Of a stretch of 64,000 bases of DNA, positions 35,715 through 44,289 are shown one piece after another. The notes under the pieces were generated by a model that saw only the letters and a program-made list of their open reading frames with translations, did not search any database and had not been told where the DNA came from. The stretch comes from Pseudomonas simiae (lineage in GTDB: Bacteria > Pseudomonadota > Gammaproteobacteria > Pseudomonadales > Pseudomonadaceae): positions 248,001-312,000 of the forward strand of contig NZ_FOKB01000001.1 in the NCBI RefSeq assembly GCF_900111895.1. Reading direction: 5' to 3'. The position numbers and the translations under genes were made by a program. Within the stretch, counting starts at the first letter, position 1. Each line of letters starts with the position of its first letter.

Positions 35715-37157
35715 ATGACCGAACAATTGCCCAAAGGCTACAGCCCGCGCCTATACAACCAGGACCTGGGCCCGCTGCCGCAAAAGTGGAACTGGTACAA
35801 CATCTTCGCCTTCTGGATGAGTGACGTGCACAGCGTCGGCGGTTATGTGTTTGCGGCCAGCCTGTTCGCCCTGGGCCTGGCCAGTTGGCAGGTGCTGATC
35901 GCCTTGCTCGCTGGTATCTGCATCGTGCAGTTGATCGCCAACTTGGTGGCCAAGCCGAGTCAGCAAGCCGCTGTGCCTTATCCCGTGATCTGTCGCCTGT
36001 CGTTTGGTGTATTTGGTGCGAACATTCCTGCGGTGATACGCGGCTTGATCGCCGTGGCCTGGTACGGGATTCAGACGTACCTGGCGTCGAGCGCCTTGAT
36101 CATCGTGGTGCTGCGTTTCTTCCCACAGATGGCGGTGTATGCAGAGCCGCATTTCGCAGGCTTGTCCTACCTTGGCTGGTTTGGTTTCCTCAGTCTGTGG
36201 TTACTGCAAGCGGCGGTATTCTGGGCCGGTATGGAATCCATCCGCCGTTTTATCGATTGGGCCGGGCCGGTGGTCTACGCGGTGATGTTCGCCCTGGCGG
36301 GTTGGATCGTGTGGAAGGCGGGCTGGTCGAACATCAGCTTCACGCTGGCAGAGAAATCCCTGTCGGGCTGGCAGGCATTCGGCCAAGTGATCGTGGCGAC
36401 GGCGTTGGTGGTGTCATACTTCTCCGGGCCGACCCTGAACTTTGGCGACTTCAGCCGCTACTGCCGCAGTATGCAAGACGTGCGACGCGGCAACTTCTGG
36501 GGGCTGCCGGTGAATTTCCTGGCATTTTCGCTGGTGACCGTGGTGATCGTCTCGGGCACCTTGCCGGTGTTTGGCGAAATGCTGCATGACCCGATCGCTA
36601 CGGTTTCGCGGATTGATAACAGCATGGCGGTGTTGCTGGGGGCCTTTGCCTTTGTCACCGCAACCATCGGTATCAATATCGTCGCCAATTTCGTGTCCCC
36701 GGCGTTTGACTTCGCCAACGTCGCGCCGAGCAAGATCAGTTGGCGCGCGGGCGGGATGATCGCCGCCGTGGCGTCGATTTTCATCACGCCGTGGAACCTG
36801 TTCAATAACCCGCTGATGATCCATTACACCCTGGATATTCTCGCGGCCTTCATCGGACCACTGTTCGGCATCCTGCTGGTGGATTTCTACCTGATCAAAA
36901 AACAGAAGATTGACGTGGATGCGCTGTTTGACGACAGCCCGAGCGGGCGTTATTACTTCGATGGCGGGGTGAACTGGACGGCAGTCAAGGCGCTGGTGCC
37001 CGCGACGCTGGTGGGCGTCGCGATCACATTCACGCCAGCGCTGCAGGGCATGGCCAACTTCGCCTGGTTTACCGGCTGCTTCCTGGGTGGGCTATTTTTC
37101 CTGGTGTTGACGCGGCGTGAACAGGTGCGTGTGCCTGCGCCGCTGGTTGCCGGCTGA
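35715..37157 (+). CDS. NCS1-family nucleobase/hydantoin-type permease
   Basis: 480 residues with about twelve membrane segments, of the nucleobase:cation symporter-1 family (cytosine, uracil, allantoin, hydantoin). The N-terminus PLPQKWNWYNIFAFWMSDVH and LNFGDFSRYCRS are strong NCS1 signatures. The ATG at 35715 is preceded by GAGGAG; an in-frame extension upstream is not supported. Another NCS1 gene sits at 41235 and is only distantly similar. The substrate is uncertain. Its end overlaps the convergent MFS gene by 89 bases. Confidence 0.9.
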   Translation: MTEQLPKGYSPRLYNQDLGPLPQKWNWYNIFAFWMSDVHSVGGYVFAASLFALGLASWQVLIALLAGICIVQLIANLVAKPSQQAAVPYPVICRLSFGVFGANIPAVIRGLIAVAWYGIQTYLASSALIIVVLRFFPQMAVYAEPHFAGLSYLGWFGFLSLWLLQAAVFWAGMESIRRFIDWAGPVVYAVMFALAGWIVWKAGWSNISFTLAEKSLSGWQAFGQVIVATALVVSYFSGPTLNFGDFSRYCRSMQDVRRGNFWGLPVNFLAFSLVTVVIVSGTLPVFGEMLHDPIATVSRIDNSMAVLLGAFAFVTATIGINIVANFVSPAFDFANVAPSKISWRAGGMIAAVASIFITPWNLFNNPLMIHYTLDILAAFIGPLFGILLVDFYLIKKQKIDVDALFDDSPSGRYYFDGGVNWTAVKALVPATLVGVAITFTPALQGMANFAWFTGCFLGGLFFLVLTRREQVRVPAPLVAG

Positions 37158-38277
37158 TCAATATCGAGCCCGCCACCAGCAAACCGGCACCGGCGACCAC
37201 CAGTGCCGGTTGCAGCCCACCACTCAGGTGGCTGCTGACCGAGGCCAGCAACGGGCCACTCAATTGGCCGATGGCGAAACTGGCGGTCAGCATCCCGGTG
37301 TTGCGCTGGTAGCCGTGGGGCGCGACGTCCCGCAGGCGTGCCATCACCAATTGCATACAGGCCAGGAACGGCCCGCCGCATAGCAACACCCCCAGCGCCA
37401 GGCCCCAGCTGTTGCCGAGCAAACAGGCGAACACCCCGGCCGCTTGCAGCCACAATGTGGTCATCAGCCAGCGGCGAGTGGTGTCTGGATCCTTGCGGCG
37501 CAGGGTCGCCACCACCACGCCGATCGCGGCGGCCAGGCCAAAGCACGGCCAGAACAGGTCGGCTTGCCAGGCGCCCTCGAACTGCGCGCTGGCCATCTGC
37601 GACAGGAATGTCGCCGGAATGATGTAGCCAAGGCCATACAACACATAGATCCAGCACAAATGCGCGATGCTGGCATTGCGGCCTGCGTCGACGTGGCCGG
37701 CCACGGGCGTGCTGGTGGCGGAAGGTTTGGGCAGGAAGGGCAGGATGGCCAGCAACATCACCAGCGCCACCCCGCCATACACCAGCCACAACGTGGCCGA
37801 GTTTTGCCCCATCAGGTTGGAGCCGAGTGCCAGCAAGCCGGTCAACAAAATCCCCAGTCCCGGCCCGGCGAAGACCAAGGCGCCCAGGCGCGGACGCCCG
37901 GCGGCAATCGCCAGCGGCTGGCTCAGGCTGGTGATCATTACCAGGGCCCAGGCACTCGCGACACCGGTGCCAAAGCGCAACAACAGATGCGGCCAGAACC
38001 CGTGGGCCCCATACGACGCCAGGGTCAGCAGTACACACAACCACAACCCGCCATAGAGACGTCCGCGCACGTGATGATGGCTGCGCGCAAAGATCGAATC
38101 CACTGCGCCGACGAAGTAGCCCAGGTAGTTGGCGGCGGCGATCAGGCCGGCGCCGGTCAGGTCGATCTGCCCTTCACTGAGCAGATGGGGCATTTGTGGG
38201 GTGAGGGCAAAGCGGCCAATGCCCATCGCCATCATCAGGGCGACAAAGCTGGCGAGTAAGCGGACTAAAGGAGACAT
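37069..38277 (-). CDS. YbfB/YjiJ-family MFS transporter
   Basis: 402 residues with about twelve membrane segments. The start reads LLASFVALMMAMGIGRFALT, the hallmark of the YbfB/YjiJ branch of MFS permeases, and the first loop LTGAGLIAAANYLGYFVGA fits too. Substrate unknown. AGGAACACC upstream supports the start. The last 29 codons lie inside the end of the NCS1 gene on the other strand. It is divergent from the LysR gene at 38381, the usual sign that the latter controls it. Confidence 0.88.
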   Translation of the reverse strand: MSPLVRLLASFVALMMAMGIGRFALTPQMPHLLSEGQIDLTGAGLIAAANYLGYFVGAVDSIFARSHHHVRGRLYGGLWLCVLLTLASYGAHGFWPHLLLRFGTGVASAWALVMITSLSQPLAIAAGRPRLGALVFAGPGLGILLTGLLALGSNLMGQNSATLWLVYGGVALVMLLAILPFLPKPSATSTPVAGHVDAGRNASIAHLCWIYVLYGLGYIIPATFLSQMASAQFEGAWQADLFWPCFGLAAAIGVVVATLRRKDPDTTRRWLMTTLWLQAAGVFACLLGNSWGLALGVLLCGGPFLACMQLVMARLRDVAPHGYQRNTGMLTASFAIGQLSGPLLASVSSHLSGGLQPALVVAGAGLLVAGSILISRQPAAQAHAPVHAASTPGKIAHPGSSR

Positions 38278-38380
38278 GGTCGGTGTTCCTGCGGGTAAAG
38301 GAATACCCTCAGGCTAAAGCGGATTGACTTTCTGCAAAAATGAATAATAGTGAGTAACTTTTTCAGTTTTGGAGAAAGGT

Positions 38381-39274
38381 ATGGAGTTCAGTCAATTGCG
38401 CATTTTTCAGGCGGTGGCGGAAGAGGGCTCCATTACGCGCGCGGCGGACCGCTTGCATCGGGTGCCATCGAACCTGTCGACGCGGCTCAAGCAAATGGAG
38501 GAGCAGCTCGGCGTAGAGTTGTTTGTGCGTGAGCGTCAGCGCTTGCAGCTTTCTCCTGCCGGCAAGGTGTTGCTGGACTACAGCACTCGACTGCTGGCCC
38601 TGCACGACGAAGCCCACGGCGCGGTGCAAGGTGGCCAACCGGCCGGCGATTTTGTTTTAGGCAGCATGTACAGCACCGCGGCGGTGCATTTGCCGAAGCT
38701 GCTGGCGCGCTACCACAAGGCTTATCCGATGGTGAACCTTCAGGTGCAATCGGCGCCCAGCGGTGAATTGCTCGAAGGCCTGATTACCGGCCGCCTGGAT
38801 GCGGCATTTGTGGATGGCCCCATCACGATCGCCTCCCTGGACGGTGTTGCCCTGTGTGAAGAGCGCCTGGTGCTGATCTGCGAGGCCGACCATCCGCCGG
38901 TACAGGGTCCGCAGGATGTGGCGGGACGATCTGTCTTCACGTTCCGTCGCAGTTGCGCCTATCGCACCCGTCTGGAAACCTGGTTTTCCCATGAGCGCGT
39001 GGCCATGGGCCGGGCGATTGAGATCGAGTCGTATCAAGGCATGCTGGCGTGCGTGATCGCCGGGTCCGGAGTGGCGTTGATGTCCGAATCCATGCTTGAG
39101 AGCCTGCCAGGCAAGGACAGCGTGTCCGTTCATCCGCTGAAAGGGCCTTTTGCCACTGCGACCACCTGGCTGATGTGGCGAAAGGGTATGCTCGGCGCTA
39201 ACCTCAATGCATGGATCGACCTGCAGCAAGCCGGCAAGACTGCGGTCCTGCAAGACACGCGCGCCATTGCTTGA
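38381..39274 (+). CDS. LysR-family transcriptional regulator (PA1413-like position)
   Basis: 297 residues. The winged helix (FSQLRIFQAVAEEGSITRAA, DRLHRVPSNLSTRLKQME) is followed by a standard LysR effector domain from about residue 90. The ATG at 38381 has GAGAAAGG upstream. Gene order (LysR, then the PA1414-like small protein, then the gbu operon) matches PA1413 onward in P. aeruginosa. It is divergent from the MFS transporter, with a 103-base intergenic region that probably carries its binding sites. Effector unknown. Confidence 0.92.
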   Translation: MEFSQLRIFQAVAEEGSITRAADRLHRVPSNLSTRLKQMEEQLGVELFVRERQRLQLSPAGKVLLDYSTRLLALHDEAHGAVQGGQPAGDFVLGSMYSTAAVHLPKLLARYHKAYPMVNLQVQSAPSGELLEGLITGRLDAAFVDGPITIASLDGVALCEERLVLICEADHPPVQGPQDVAGRSVFTFRRSCAYRTRLETWFSHERVAMGRAIEIESYQGMLACVIAGSGVALMSESMLESLPGKDSVSVHPLKGPFATATTWLMWRKGMLGANLNAWIDLQQAGKTAVLQDTRAIA

Positions 39275-39416
39275 GCGATCCGTCAGGATTTTGATGAATT
39301 CGGTAATAGTTCGTTGTGGTTTCGTTCAAGCATTACGTAGGACTTAGGGCTACTATCAGTGTAGGAAAAGGCGAAAGAACTTGCGCCTACCAGCATTACC
39401 CTCAAAGGGGGCAACC

Positions 39417-39539
39417 ATGAAAGAGAAAATTCAAAACTGGCTCCATGATCTGGGTGTTGCACTGGGCTTGATCGAGCCTCCGCTGCAGCCCGTGCCGATT
39501 CGCACCGATGACGAGCAACGTCGTCCACGTCGCAGGTAA
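39417..39539 (+). CDS. PA1414 family small protein
   Basis: 40 residues: MKEKIQNWLHDLGVALGL, then a proline-rich part (IEPPLQPVPIRTDD) and a basic tail ending RRPRRR. The N-terminal half can form an amphipathic helix, so peripheral membrane or RNA contact is possible. CAAAGGGGGCAACC gives a strong ribosome site. It matches the PA1414 family of pseudomonads by sequence as I remember it and by position after a LysR gene and before the gbu operon. In P. aeruginosa this locus also yields the small RNA SicX, induced at low oxygen. Here I see no full Anr/Fnr box (TTGAT-N4-ATCAA) upstream. Confidence 0.8.
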   Translation: MKEKIQNWLHDLGVALGLIEPPLQPVPIRTDDEQRRPRRR

Positions 39540-39660
39540 GTCCTGTAAGCGCTCACGCAATTGCGATGGGCGCACGCTGCATGACGAGTACGACTGGGCG
39601 TCTTGTTACCTTGAAGGCACGCTGAACGATCATGGCAAGGCGTGTACTTGGCGGGAGTAA
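39508..39660 (+). CDS. Possible overlapping small Cys-rich ORF
   Basis: A 50-codon frame starts at an ATG inside the PA1414-like gene and runs past it (opening MTSNVVHVAGKSCKRS, ending HGKACTWRE). It has four cysteines. No proper ribosome site is seen apart from coupling to the upstream gene, which ends 32 bases after this start. It may be chance; I list it because the region after the PA1414-like gene is otherwise unexplained and could instead be an sRNA. Confidence 0.2.
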   Translation: MTSNVVHVAGKSCKRSRNCDGRTLHDEYDWASCYLEGTLNDHGKACTWRE

Positions 39661-39748
39661 CAGGGGAGGTCCTGTGCCCGACAACCGAGCAGTATTTTGG
39701 CTGCAAGGCGTGCGGTGATTTGTTTGAAGCGTCCAGCCGGAATGCTGA

Positions 39749-39783
39749 ATAAAAAAAACGGGCACGACATCCGACGTCGCACC
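39749..39783 (-). terminator. Intrinsic terminator of the gbu operon
   Basis: On the minus strand CGGGTGCGACGTCGGATGTC followed by GTGCCCG forms a strong stem (CGGGTGCGAC/GTCGTGCCCG) and is directly followed by eight U residues. It lies 35 bases beyond the stop of the SSS symporter gene, the last gene of the minus-strand operon. Confidence 0.92.
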
Positions 39784-39817
39784 CGCTGAAGAAACCGCTT
39801 TAACTCCCGGTTTTATC

Positions 39818-41200
39818 TCAAACTGCGCTGGCCGCCACGCCCGCTGGGCGGCGCGACAGCAAACTCACCACCACAAAACTTACCAACCCCACCGCCAGGC
39901 TGTAGTAGATCGGCGTGTTCGCATCCAGCCCATCCTTGATCATGAACACCAGCGCAGTGACAAAGCCCAGCGTCATGGAGGTAATCGCGCCGGATGTGGT
40001 TGCGCGTTTCCAGAAAATCGCCCCGATCAACGGGATCAACATGCCGCCCACCAACAGGTTGTAAGCCAAGGTCAGGGCGCTGATCACATCGTTCACCACC
40101 AGTGCGATACCCAGCACGGCAATACCGGTCAGCAGGGTGAACAGGCGGTTGACGCCCAGGCTCGACTGTTTGCCGCCCCGCAGGCGCGGCAGCAGGTCTT
40201 CGGTCAGTACGGTGGAGGCGGCGAGCAGGCCAGCGCTGGCGGTGGACATCATCGCGGCCAGTGCTGCGGCAATCACCAGGCCACGGATCCCGTCCGGCAG
40301 CGACATTTTGACGATGGCGGCAAAGGCGTTGTTGACGTTGTCCAAGTCCGGGATCAGCACATGCGCCGCCATACCGATCAGTGCACAGGCCAGGCCGTAG
40401 AGGATGCAGTAGAAGCCGGCGAAAGTGCCTGCGTACTTGGCGACTTTTTCGTTACGGGCGGTGAACACCCGTTGCCAGATGTCCTGTCCGATCAGGATGC
40501 CGAAGAAGTAGATCATGAAGTAGGTGATGATCGTGTCCCAGCCGATGGCGGTGAAGCTGAAGCTCGACGCTGGCAGCTTGGCAACCAGTTCGTCCCAGCC
40601 GCCGACGCGGTACAGGCAGATTGGCAGCAGGATGAACATCAGGCCGACGGTCTTGATCACGAATTGCACGATGTCGGTGAGGGTCAGCGACCACATGCCG
40701 CCGATGGTCGAGTACACCACCACCACGCCGCCGCCGAGCAGTACCGAGATCCAGAATGGCAGGCCGAACAGCACTTGCAGCACGGTGCCGATGGCCAGGA
40801 TCGAGGTCACGCCAATCATCAGGGCGTAGGCCAGCATGATCACGGCGCTGGCCTGGCGGGCCATGGGGTTGTAGCGTTTTTCCAGCACCTGGGTCACGGT
40901 GAAGATCTTCAACTGCAACAGCGGCTTGGCCAAAAACAGGTTCAGCGCAATGATGCCCGCGCCCAGCGCGGCACACAGCCAGAAACCGGAGATGCCATGT
41001 ACATAGCCCAGGCGCACGGTGCCGACGGTGGATGCACCGCCCAATACCGTGGCGGCCATGGTGCCCATGTACAGCGACGGGCCCAGGTTGCGACCGGCCA
41101 CCAGGTAGTCTTCATGGGTCTTGGCACGGCGCATGCCGTAGTAGCCGAGCACGAGCATGCCAGCGGCGTAGATGAGTACGACGAATAAATCCAAAGCCAT
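39818..41200 (-). CDS. Sodium:solute symporter (SSS family), gbu operon
   Basis: 460 residues from the ATG at 41200 (GGAG upstream). About thirteen membrane segments; GYYGMRRAKTHEDYLVAGRN in the first loop is the typical SSS start, and the sodium-site helix ASAGLLAASTVLTEDLLPR is present. It is the last gene of the operon that begins with guanidinobutyrase and corresponds in order to PA1418. It probably imports a guanidino compound or its product with Na+, but the exact substrate is inferred from context only. It starts 34 bases after the NCS1 gene. Confidence 0.9.
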   Translation of the reverse strand: MALDLFVVLIYAAGMLVLGYYGMRRAKTHEDYLVAGRNLGPSLYMGTMAATVLGGASTVGTVRLGYVHGISGFWLCAALGAGIIALNLFLAKPLLQLKIFTVTQVLEKRYNPMARQASAVIMLAYALMIGVTSILAIGTVLQVLFGLPFWISVLLGGGVVVVYSTIGGMWSLTLTDIVQFVIKTVGLMFILLPICLYRVGGWDELVAKLPASSFSFTAIGWDTIITYFMIYFFGILIGQDIWQRVFTARNEKVAKYAGTFAGFYCILYGLACALIGMAAHVLIPDLDNVNNAFAAIVKMSLPDGIRGLVIAAALAAMMSTASAGLLAASTVLTEDLLPRLRGGKQSSLGVNRLFTLLTGIAVLGIALVVNDVISALTLAYNLLVGGMLIPLIGAIFWKRATTSGAITSMTLGFVTALVFMIKDGLDANTPIYYSLAVGLVSFVVVSLLSRRPAGVAASAV

Positions 41201-41234
41201 GACGGCGGTTCTCCGATTATCTTTTTTATGAGGG

Positions 41235-42746
41235 TCAGGCGGCCTGTTGCAGCGCCGGTTTAACGCGCGCATCCGTGCGCTTGCTGCGGGAGTCGGTCGG
41301 CCCGTAGACAGCCGCCGGTTCCGGGAACACGCGAAGCAAGGTCAAGTACATCAGCGAGGCCAGTCCCAACGTCACCGGCAGGCTTATATCGATGCCCTCG
41401 GCGAGGTTGCCCAGTGGCCCGACAAACTGCCCCGGCAGGTTGACGAAGCACAGCCCCACCAGCGCACTCGGAATCCACGCCCCCAGCCCGCGCCAGTTCC
41501 AGCCGTGGCTGAACCAGTAGCGCCCGCCGGTTTCACCCCGGGTGAACACCTGCAGGTCATCCGGGCAATAGAAGCCGCGACGCACGATCAGGCCGATGAT
41601 CATCATCACCATCCACGGCGTGGTGCAGGTGATGATCAGTACGGCGAAGGTCGACACGCTTTGCACCAGGTTGGCGGCGAAACGGCCGATAAAAATGAAG
41701 GCAATCGACATCACCCCGATCAGCAACGTGGCCTTGACCCGCGACAGCAGGCGCGGAAACACGCTGGACATGTCCAACCCGGTGCCATACAGCGACGTAG
41801 TCCCGGTGGACATGCCGCCGATCACTGCGATCAGGCACACCGGCAGGAAGAACCAGCTCGGCGCCACCGCCAGCAAACCGCCGACATAGTTGTTGGCCGC
41901 GATGTAGTCCGGTGCCTTGATTGCCACGATGGTCGCGGTGGCCAGGCCGAACAGGAACGGGATCAAGGTCGCGATTTGCGCCAGAACCACTGCCAGCATG
42001 ATGCGTATTTTTGGCGTTTCACGCGGGATGTAGCGCGACCAGTCGCCGAGGAACGCACCGAAGGAAATCGGGTTGCTCATGGCCACCAGCGCCGCGCCGA
42101 TGAAGGCGGCCCAGAAGCCGGTCTGGCCCAGCGCGACAGTGCCGGCGAAGTGGCTGTCGAACGCGGGGGCAAACGCGAAGATCCCCAGCAGGAACAGCAG
42201 GCTCGCCGCCCACACTGCAATGCGATTGACCCACAGCATGAAGCGAAAGCCGTAGATGCACACGGTCAGCACCAGGATCGCAAACACGCCGTAAGCCAGG
42301 CCCAAGGTCAGGTCAGTTTCCGGCAAGCCGATCAGACGTTTCGCACCGCCCACCAGAGCATCACCTGAACTCCACACTGACAGTGAGAAGAAGGCGATCG
42401 CCGTCAGCAGCGAGAGAAATGAACCGACAATCCGCCCGTGAACACCAAAGTGCGCACCGGAAGACACGGCGTTGTTGGTGCCATTGATCGGCCCGAACAG
42501 GCCCATGGGCGCCAGGATCAGCGCACCCACCAGTACGCCCAGCACAATCGCCCAGACACCGGCCTGGAATGACAGGCCGAACAGCACGGGGAAGGAACCC
42601 AGCACGGCGGTGGCAAAGGTATTGGCACCGCCGAAGATCAGTCGGAACAGATCCTTGGGGCCGGCGGTACGTTCGTGGTCCGGGATCTGCTCGACCCCAT
42701 TGGTTTCTATCTTGCGAATACTTTTATGGTTGTTTTTATTATTCAT
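41235..42746 (-). CDS. NCS1-family cytosine-permease-like transporter, gbu operon
   Basis: 503 residues with about twelve membrane segments. The N-terminus is Asn/Lys-rich, then VEQIPDHERTAGPKDLFRLI and FGGANTFATAVLGSFPVLFG, the start of purine/cytosine permease-type proteins; NPISFGAFLGDWSRYIPRET is another family motif. Order matches PA1419. Within a guanidinobutyrate operon the likely cargo is a guanidino compound rather than a base, but this is inference. It lies 21 bases after the SnoaL-like gene and 34 before the SSS gene. Confidence 0.9.
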   Translation of the reverse strand: MNNKNNHKSIRKIETNGVEQIPDHERTAGPKDLFRLIFGGANTFATAVLGSFPVLFGLSFQAGVWAIVLGVLVGALILAPMGLFGPINGTNNAVSSGAHFGVHGRIVGSFLSLLTAIAFFSLSVWSSGDALVGGAKRLIGLPETDLTLGLAYGVFAILVLTVCIYGFRFMLWVNRIAVWAASLLFLLGIFAFAPAFDSHFAGTVALGQTGFWAAFIGAALVAMSNPISFGAFLGDWSRYIPRETPKIRIMLAVVLAQIATLIPFLFGLATATIVAIKAPDYIAANNYVGGLLAVAPSWFFLPVCLIAVIGGMSTGTTSLYGTGLDMSSVFPRLLSRVKATLLIGVMSIAFIFIGRFAANLVQSVSTFAVLIITCTTPWMVMMIIGLIVRRGFYCPDDLQVFTRGETGGRYWFSHGWNWRGLGAWIPSALVGLCFVNLPGQFVGPLGNLAEGIDISLPVTLGLASLMYLTLLRVFPEPAAVYGPTDSRSKRTDARVKPALQQAA

Positions 42747-42767
42747 GATCTGCTCCGATCACATTGG

Positions 42768-43190
42768 CTAAGGGGGCGGCAGCCCTTCCGGCATAGCGGA
42801 CAAATGTTCGTGACAGGCCAGCCACAGGCCTTGTTTTTGTTCTGTGCGGGATCCTTGTCGTTTGAAGACAATGGTCTCGCGTTCCTGGCTAAAAAATTGC
42901 TCCCCGTTCATGCGCAGCTCAGTGGTCACGTCATGCATGAAAATCGCCACGTCGCCCTGCAGGCTGACAACGGCGTTGCTCGAGGCGCAGGACAGCACCT
43001 CGAATCCCTCGTCCCGACGCCATTGATCCCACAACGCCTGGTAGGCATCGCGACTGAGCAGCGGCTGGGGCAGGGTGTAGAACACGAAGCTGGCATCCGC
43101 CGTGAACGCGCCGAAGTAGGCGGTGCGGTCATTGCGGGCGAAGGCCGCCACCAGGTCGGCAGCGGCTTGCAGCACTTCGTGGGTGCTCAT
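42768..43190 (-). CDS. SnoaL/NTF2-like protein in the gbu operon
   Basis: 140 residues, soluble, with a cone-shaped NTF2/SnoaL-like fold inferred from the pattern: an N-terminal helix (LQAAADLVAAFARNDRTAYF), AFTADASFVFYTLP, then strands with VVSLQGDVAIFMHDVTTEL and ERETIVFKRQ. Its start overlaps the gbuA stop (TGATG), so it is translationally coupled to guanidinobutyrase. Order matches PA1420. The function is unknown; related folds act as small isomerases, hydrolases or subunits of amidohydrolase systems, so it may act on a pathway intermediate or stabilise GbuA. Confidence 0.85.
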   Translation of the reverse strand: MSTHEVLQAAADLVAAFARNDRTAYFGAFTADASFVFYTLPQPLLSRDAYQALWDQWRRDEGFEVLSCASSNAVVSLQGDVAIFMHDVTTELRMNGEQFFSQERETIVFKRQGSRTEQKQGLWLACHEHLSAMPEGLPPP

Positions 43191-44140
43191 CAGCGATGCG
43201 CCACACCCGGCAGCACGCAGAGCATCTCGTACAGCAGGTTGGCGCCCAGCAGCGAAGTGTTGCCGGTGGTGTCATAGGGCGGGGAAACCTCTACCAGATC
43301 GCAACCAATCAGGTCGAGTCCCTGGCAGCCACGGATGATTTCGATGGCCTGGATGGTGGTCAGCCCACCGATTTCCGGGGTGCCGGTGCCCGGAGCCCAG
43401 GCCGGGTCGATGCCGTCGATGTCAAAGCTCAGGTACACCGGGCCGCCGCCGACTTTTTCCCGGACTTCGGCCATCAATGGCGCGAGGGAGTGGTGCCAGC
43501 ATTCTTCGGCCTGGACCACACGGAAGCCCTGTTTGCGGCTCCAGTTGAAGTCTTCGGCGGTGTAGCCCTGGGCGCGAAGGCCGATCTGCACCACACGGTC
43601 GCAATCGAGCAAGCCTTCTTCTACCGCGCGGCGGAACGTGGTGCCGTGGGCGATTTTCTCGCCGAACATATGGTCGTTGACGTCGGCGTGGGCGTCGATG
43701 TGCACCAGCCCGACCTTGCCATGTTTCTTGTGGATCGCCCGCAGGATCGGCAGCGTGATGGTGTGGTCGCCGCCCAGCGTCAGCGGGATCACGTCATGTT
43801 CGAGGATCTCATCGTAGGCTTCTTCGATGATGCGCACGGCGTCGAGCAGGTTGAAGGTATTGATCGCCACGTCGCCAATGTCGGCCACCGACAGCGAATC
43901 GAACGGTGCGGCACCGGTGGCCATGTTGTACGGACGGATCATCACGGATTCGGCGCGGATTTCACGCGGCCCGAAACGGGTGCCAGCACGCAGCGAGGTG
44001 CCGATGTCCAGTGGCACGCCGATAAAGGCGGCGTCCAGGCCCTTGGCCGTTTGCAGGTGGGGAAGACGCATCATGGTGGCGATGCCGGCGAAGCGCGGCA
44101 TTTCGTTGCCGCCCAGTGGTTGGTGAAAAATCTTGTCCAC
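43190..44140 (-). CDS. gbuA: Guanidinobutyrase (ureohydrolase family)
   Basis: 316 residues from a GTG with GAGG upstream. It belongs to the arginase/agmatinase family: all manganese ligands are present, H126 in GGDHT, D149/H151/D153 in HIDAHAD, and D240/D242 in SFDIDGID. The gene is divergent from a LysR gene and heads an operon of SnoaL-like protein and two transporters, the same as gbuA (PA1421) in P. aeruginosa. GbuA cleaves 4-guanidinobutyrate to 4-aminobutyrate and urea, a late step of arginine breakdown via the dehydrogenase route. Agmatinase (SpeB) is the alternative; context favours GbuA. Confidence 0.9.
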   Translation of the reverse strand: MDKIFHQPLGGNEMPRFAGIATMMRLPHLQTAKGLDAAFIGVPLDIGTSLRAGTRFGPREIRAESVMIRPYNMATGAAPFDSLSVADIGDVAINTFNLLDAVRIIEEAYDEILEHDVIPLTLGGDHTITLPILRAIHKKHGKVGLVHIDAHADVNDHMFGEKIAHGTTFRRAVEEGLLDCDRVVQIGLRAQGYTAEDFNWSRKQGFRVVQAEECWHHSLAPLMAEVREKVGGGPVYLSFDIDGIDPAWAPGTGTPEIGGLTTIQAIEIIRGCQGLDLIGCDLVEVSPPYDTTGNTSLLGANLLYEMLCVLPGVAHR

Positions 44141-44289
44141 AGGAGTGCCTCATCGTTGTTTTGTTTGTTAGGGGCCGATTCTGCGAAATGTGTCGATACG
44201 AAAGAATCGGCAGGGGCAAATACTTAGTTCAGGTTTTTCTAAACTAATGCAGGCAGGTAGACTGCAGGCATCCACACCTGGAGCCGACC
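44141..44289. promoter_or_regulatory. gbuA-gbuR divergent control region
   Basis: 149 bases hold two inverted repeats: CCGATTC (44175-44181) with GAATCGG (44204-44210), and TTAGTT (44224-44229) with AACTAA (44242-44247). LysR-type sites are T-N11-A inverted repeats, and these arms fit such a pattern broadly. The one nearer gbuR could serve autoregulation and the one nearer gbuA activation. No -10/-35 boxes were fixed with confidence. Confidence 0.5.

Noticed and set aside
39295..39310. TTGATGAATTCGG as an Anr/Fnr box upstream of the PA1414-like gene
   Set aside because: Only the first half (TTGAT) matches TTGAT-N4-ATCAA; the second half does not.
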